A DNA stretch of 10,672 nt, from assembly GCA_030592605.1 (NCBI GenBank), contig JAUVIT010000023.1, positions 1 through 10,672 on the forward strand, read 5' to 3'. Positions 6,978 to 10,672 of the stretch are shown here, one piece after another. Source of the DNA: Bacteroidota bacterium. GTDB lineage: Bacteria > Bacteroidota > Bacteroidia > Bacteroidales > GCA-2748055. Within the stretch, counting starts at the first letter, position 1. Every line of letters starts with the position of its first letter. Under the pieces are notes generated by a model. It was given only the letters and a program-made list of their open reading frames with translations. It had not been told where the DNA came from and ran no database searches. A program made the position numbers and the translations under genes.

Positions 6978-8132
6978 ATGGGCGCAATCATTATTGCCAG
7001 CTATTTCCTTATCCCTGCATTTCTTCTTTTCTACAGTACCAAGTTTTCCATTATTAATAAGATTGGGATTGTAGTATTCTGTTATGGAATCGGACTGGTT
7101 ATGGGGAATATCCAGATCATTCCTGAAAGCATTTTAGGCACCCAGAGCGATGTGATGGGGGTGACCATTTTGCTGGGAATTCCGCTTGTACTCTTTTCCG
7201 AAAACGTGGTAAAATGGGCTAAGATGGCCAAAACCACCTTTATATCCTTGTTACTTGGAGTGGTTTCAGTGGTTGTACTGGTTTTTGTGGGATACTATAT
7301 TTTCAGAGATAGCATTCCCGAAATCTGGAAGATTTCCGGGATGATGATTGGAGTTTACACCGGAGGGACGCCCAACCTGGCCGCCATTGCACGCGCTCTG
7401 GCAGTGGATGAGGAGCTTTACATTTTGACACATACGGCCGAACTGGTTATCGGAGCACTAATCCTGCTTTTCCTGATTACTGGGGCCAAGCCCTTGTTTG
7501 GTAAATTTCTCAGACCTTACAAAGAAGGAGGAAAGAGCAAAGCTCACCCCAAATTGGATGTGGCAGATTTTGAAAGTTATGAAGGTTTCTTTAAACGGGA
7601 GAACTTCATTGGAATTCTGAAGGCATTTGCTGTTGCCCTGTTAATTTTTGGGATCGGTTACGGAAGCACCTTTCTCTTTGACGGGGATGCCAAGGACACG
7701 GCAGCTGTTTTATCGGTAACCACTCTGGGGATTGCTGCTTCGCTGGTACCTGCCATCAACCGGATCAAAAGCTCTTTCCAGCTGGGGATGTATTTTATTT
7801 ATGTCTTCTGTATTATCGTTGCCTCAAAAGCAGATCTGATTGCCCTCTTCAACGTCGAGAATATCCAACTGATGGTAAACCTTCTGCTATACATTGCCCT
7901 GGTGATTGTAGGTTCGCTGATCCTGCATGCCATCCTTTCGTGGATCTTCAGAATCAATGTGGACGACTACATCATTACTTCCACTGCACTCTCCAACTCT
8001 CCTCCCTTTGTGCCAGTTGTGGCGGCTGCTATTCGTAACAAGGAGGTGGTGGTTCCCGGGATGATTATCGGGGTGATCGGCTACGCCATTGGCAACTACC
8101 TGGGAGTGGCCATTGCCTATCTTCTGAAGTAA
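6978..8132 (+). CDS. DUF819 family polytopic inner-membrane protein
   Basis: A 384-residue, strongly hydrophobic protein with about ten or eleven membrane segments, for example around residues 5-19, 29-47, 61-74, 88-109, 155-169, 212-234, 242-260, 268-283, 298-325 and 359-383. Two related re-entrant-type motifs, TGGTPNLAAI (128-137) and SNSPPFVPVVAA (339-350), lie in the two halves and suggest an inverted-repeat transporter fold. A charged cytoplasmic-type loop (about 174-210) divides the halves. This pattern matches DUF819 (YjcL-like) proteins, whose substrate is not established. It lies 51 bases upstream of hutI, so a role in moving histidine, a breakdown product or a counter-ion is conceivable but only inferred. 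The start sits two bases after a long palindrome. Confidence 0.85.
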   Translation: MGAIIIASYFLIPAFLLFYSTKFSIINKIGIVVFCYGIGLVMGNIQIIPESILGTQSDVMGVTILLGIPLVLFSENVVKWAKMAKTTFISLLLGVVSVVVLVFVGYYIFRDSIPEIWKISGMMIGVYTGGTPNLAAIARALAVDEELYILTHTAELVIGALILLFLITGAKPLFGKFLRPYKEGGKSKAHPKLDVADFESYEGFFKRENFIGILKAFAVALLIFGIGYGSTFLFDGDAKDTAAVLSVTTLGIAASLVPAINRIKSSFQLGMYFIYVFCIIVASKADLIALFNVENIQLMVNLLLYIALVIVGSLILHAILSWIFRINVDDYIITSTALSNSPPFVPVVAAAIRNKEVVVPGMIIGVIGYAIGNYLGVAIAYLLK

Positions 8133-8152
8133 GTTTGCTTTACAACATTCAG

Positions 8153-8166
8153 TTAGCCATTAGCAA
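8153..8166. repeat. Short direct repeat upstream of hutI
   Basis: TTAGCCA followed at once by TTAGCAA (6 of 7 identical), ending six bases before the putative -7 element of hutI. It could be a regulator site, but is short enough to be chance. Confidence 0.2.
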
Positions 8167-8171
8167 TTTCA

Positions 8172-8179
8172 TATCTTCG
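8172..8179 (+). promoter_or_regulatory. Putative -7 element of hutI
   Basis: TATCTTCG matches TAnnTTTG at all fixed positions but one. It is followed by four bases and then the hutI ATG, the same geometry as at bamD. If it is used, the hutI transcript is essentially leaderless. No clear -33 TTTG lies upstream. Confidence 0.4.
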
Positions 8180-8183
8180 CGGT

Positions 8184-9416
8184 ATGAGACTGGTATTAAA
8201 GAATATTGGCAGCCTGTTGATCGCCGAACAGGAACCCACATCCTGGGTTTCAGGTAAGGAGATGTCTTCAGTTAATGCTTTGTCCGATGCCTGGCTGGTC
8301 ATCGAAAATGGGAAAATTGCCTGTTTTGGTGAGGGTGAGGTGATTCCCTTTACCGACGATGAGGTACTGGACTGTGAAGCGGGGATTGTGATGCCAGCCT
8401 TCTGTGACTCCCATACGCACCTGGTATATGCCGGCAGCAGAGAACAGGAGTATGAAGATAAGATTCGTGGATTGAGTTATGAGGAGATTGCACTCAGGGG
8501 CGGAGGGATCCTTAATTCGGCAAAACTATTGTCGAATACTTCTGAGAATGAGCTCTACGAGCAGTCACTGCCACGAGCCTATGAGATCATCCGTTCCGGA
8601 ACCGGTGCAGTAGAGATAAAGAGTGGATACGGATTGAATACCCGGGACGAACTGAAAATGCTAAGGGTGATCAGGCGACTTGCCGAGGAGACAGAGCTTA
8701 CCATCCGAGCCAGCTTTCTGGGCGCCCATGCTGTTCCCGCCAACTTCAAATCGGATCCGGATAAATATGTGCGTTTGGTAATCGAAGAGATGATTCCCGC
8801 GGTGGCAGAGGAGAATCTGGCAGATTTTATTGATGTTTTCTGCGACCGGGGATTCTTTACGGTAGAGCAAACCGATAGAATTCTGGAAGCAGGTTTAAAG
8901 CATGGTATGGTTCCCAAGATTCATGCCAATGAACTGGACTACTCCGGAGGAGTACAAGTAGGGGTAAAGTATCAGGCCCGCTCGGTCGACCACCTTGAAT
9001 TTGTAGGGGAGGAAGAACTGATCGCTTTAAAAAAGAGTGAAACCATGCCCACCATATTGCCGGGTGCATCCCTTTTCCTGGGACTTAGCTATGCTCCAGC
9101 CAGAAAGATGATTGAAGCAGGCTTGCCGGTGGCCCTGGCGTCGGACTATAATCCAGGGTCTTCGCCCTCGGGCAATATGGAGCTGGTAATGTCGCTGGGG
9201 ATTATACAGTTGAAAATGCTTCCCTTTGAAGTATTGAATGCAGTGACCAGGAATGGTGCCTATGCCATGGGTCTGGAAGAGACACACGGATCTCTTACGC
9301 CTGGAAAGGTGGCCAACCTGATAATTACCGAACCCATATCTGGCTTTGCTTTTATGCCCTATGCCTACGGGAGCAGCCAGATAAATAAAGTAATCTTAAA
9401 CGGAAAAATTCAATAA
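8184..9416 (+). CDS. hutI: Imidazolonepropionase
   Basis: A 410-residue metal-dependent amidohydrolase that opens the imidazolone ring of 4-imidazolone-5-propionate to give N-formimino-L-glutamate, the third step of histidine degradation, in the cytoplasm. The metal ligands are His77 and His79 in CDSHTHLVYAG, His247 in KIHANELDYSGG and Asp321 in ASDYNPGSSPSGN. The substrate-binding signatures AGSREQEYE, EIKSGYGL and LGAHAVP (His182) are present, as is His270 in VDHLEFV. The small beta domain is built from the N-terminal 70 residues and the last 40 residues. The length is typical. It begins after a 51-base gap and its stop is only six bases (all T) from the ftcD start, so the two are co-transcribed. 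Confidence 0.96.
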   Translation: MRLVLKNIGSLLIAEQEPTSWVSGKEMSSVNALSDAWLVIENGKIACFGEGEVIPFTDDEVLDCEAGIVMPAFCDSHTHLVYAGSREQEYEDKIRGLSYEEIALRGGGILNSAKLLSNTSENELYEQSLPRAYEIIRSGTGAVEIKSGYGLNTRDELKMLRVIRRLAEETELTIRASFLGAHAVPANFKSDPDKYVRLVIEEMIPAVAEENLADFIDVFCDRGFFTVEQTDRILEAGLKHGMVPKIHANELDYSGGVQVGVKYQARSVDHLEFVGEEELIALKKSETMPTILPGASLFLGLSYAPARKMIEAGLPVALASDYNPGSSPSGNMELVMSLGIIQLKMLPFEVLNAVTRNGAYAMGLEETHGSLTPGKVANLIITEPISGFAFMPYAYGSSQINKVILNGKIQ

Positions 9417-9422
9417 TTTTTT

Positions 9423-10672
9423 ATGAAGCAGCTTATCGAATGTGTTCCCAATTTTAGTGAGGGAGTGGATATGGAAATGATACGGCGGATTACCGACCAG
9501 GTTGAATCTGTTGAAGGTGTGAAATTGCTGGATGTGGATCCCGGGAAAGCCACAAATCGTACGGTGGTTACCTTCGTGGGACCACCTGAACAGGTGGTGG
9601 AGGCGGCCTTCCAGGCAGTAAAATTGGCTTCGGAAATTATCGATATGAGCAGACATAGCGGAGAGCATCCCAGGTTTGGAGCCACCGATGTCTGTCCCTT
9701 TGTCCCGGTATCGGGAATCTCAATGGAGGAGACTGTGAAGTATGCACATCAACTGGCGGAAAGGATAGGAAGCGAGATCGGGATTCCTGTCTATTGCTAT
9801 GAGAATGCTGCCTTAAGTGAAAAGCGCAGAAACCTGGCTTCAGTGCGATCAGGCGAATATGAAGGCTTGAAGGAGAAGCTGGCTAATCCCCTATGGAAAC
9901 CTGATTTCGGTCCGGCCGAGTTCATCCCCCGGACAGGAGCCATCGCTGTGGGAGCCAGGGATTTCCTGGTGGCCTACAATATTAACCTCAATACCACTTC
10001 AACCCGGCGTGCCAATGCAATTGCTTTTGATGTTAGAGAGCGGGGACGAAGCAAAAGGGAGGGAGATTCCCTGACAGGAAAGATTGTGAAGGATGCGGAT
10101 GGAAATCCGGTGATGATACCGGGTTCGCTGAAGGAGGTCAAGGCCATTGGCTGGTTCATCGAGGAGTACGGAGTGGCACAGATTTCCATGAACCTGACCA
10201 ATATTTCCATTACCCCGGTTCATGTGGCCTTTGATGAGGTATGTAAAAAAGCCGATGTCAGGGGTATCCGGGTTACCGGATCAGAACTGGTTGGACTGGT
10301 ACCCCTGAATGCCATGCTCGAAGCGGGCAGGTATTTCTTGAAAAAACAGAAAAGATCCACCGGTGTTTCAGATAGTGAATTGATTAAGATCGCAGTTAAA
10401 TCAATGGGTCTGGATGAACTGGGTCCCTTTGATCCCCATGAGAAGATTATTGAGTATCAGTTGAAAAAAGGAGAAGGTAAGGCACTGGTGGATATGAGTC
10501 TTGCTGCTTTTATGGAGGAGACTGCCTCAGAATCGCCCGCCCCTGGCGGAGGGTCTGTTAGCGCCTACATGGGTGCTGTCGGAGTGGCCCTGGCCACCAT
10601 GGTGGCGAATCTCTCGTCGCATAAGCGGGGATGGGACGATCGTTGGGAGGAGTTTTCTGAATGGGCGGAACG
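9423..10672 (+). CDS. ftcD: Bifunctional glutamate formimidoyltransferase / formimidoyltetrahydrofolate cyclodeaminase (C-terminus beyond window)
   Basis: An uninterrupted frame runs from the ATG at 9423 to the right edge (416 complete codons), so the 3' end is missing. The N-terminal transferase (about 1-300) moves the formimino group of N-formiminoglutamate to tetrahydrofolate, releasing glutamate. It starts LIECVPNFSEG and carries RHSGEHPRFGATDV, with His82 coinciding in number with the catalytic His82 of the pig enzyme. From about residue 355 the cyclodeaminase domain begins (ALVDMSLAAFMEE, then the glycine-rich SPAPGGGSVSA at 371-381); it releases ammonia to give 5,10-methenyl-tetrahydrofolate. 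A linker of about 50 residues joins them. This is the FTCD-type fusion rather than two separate genes. It follows hutI by six bases; hutH and hutU are not in the window. Confidence 0.93.
   Translation, partial: MKQLIECVPNFSEGVDMEMIRRITDQVESVEGVKLLDVDPGKATNRTVVTFVGPPEQVVEAAFQAVKLASEIIDMSRHSGEHPRFGATDVCPFVPVSGISMEETVKYAHQLAERIGSEIGIPVYCYENAALSEKRRNLASVRSGEYEGLKEKLANPLWKPDFGPAEFIPRTGAIAVGARDFLVAYNINLNTTSTRRANAIAFDVRERGRSKREGDSLTGKIVKDADGNPVMIPGSLKEVKAIGWFIEEYGVAQISMNLTNISITPVHVAFDEVCKKADVRGIRVTGSELVGLVPLNAMLEAGRYFLKKQKRSTGVSDSELIKIAVKSMGLDELGPFDPHEKIIEYQLKKGEGKALVDMSLAAFMEETASESPAPGGGSVSAYMGAVGVALATMVANLSSHKRGWDDRWEEFSEWAE

Noticed and set aside
9423-10672. Minus-strand open frames opposite ftcD (for example 9974-10210)
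   Set aside because: The plus strand is continuously open with formimidoyltransferase and cyclodeaminase motifs; the antisense frames are shadows.

Overview
The window reads as chromosomal DNA from a member of the Bacteroidota, probably a free-living or gut-type Bacteroidales/Marinilabiliales relative. The reasons are the gene order bamD-rpoZ-coaBC-DUF4835(porD)-recN, the divergent Bacteroidota-type omega subunit, a type IX secretion-associated protein, the general absence of Shine-Dalgarno sequences before start codons, and several TAnnTTTG-like -7 promoter elements. The genus cannot be fixed from the sequence. No IS element, CRISPR array, tRNA or rRNA gene was seen, and no intergenic gap reaches 300 bases.

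Layout: (1) 1-849, minus strand, a PLP-dependent alpha-oxoamine synthase family enzyme that runs off the left edge. (2) 850-1045, a divergent AT-rich promoter region. (3) 1046-5999, a compact plus-strand housekeeping cluster: bamD (outer-membrane beta-barrel assembly lipoprotein), rpoZ (RNA polymerase omega), coaBC (coenzyme A synthesis), a DUF4835/PorD-like secreted protein and recN (DNA repair). Gaps are 3-16 bases, with one 8-base overlap, so this looks like one operon. (4) 6070-6903, fabI (enoyl-ACP reductase) behind its own promoter-like element. (5) 6978-8132, a DUF819 polytopic membrane protein. (6) 8184-10672, histidine utilisation genes: hutI, then a fused formimidoyltransferase-cyclodeaminase (ftcD) cut off by the right edge. 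Together these two convert imidazolonepropionate to glutamate plus methenyl-tetrahydrofolate.

Most of the window is ordinary core metabolism, and I do not see an obvious new multi-gene system. The points most worth a second look are small. The coaBC decarboxylase domain has Asp and Ser where the E. coli catalytic Asn125 and Cys158 sit. A ten-A run lies exactly at the CoaC/CoaB domain junction, with a stop immediately available in both shifted frames. Two palindromes overlap the putative -7 elements of fabI and of the DUF819 gene. The -7 elements of bamD and hutI lie so close to the ATG, with identical spacing, that leaderless transcripts are likely. The DUF819 transporter-like gene sits directly beside the hut genes.
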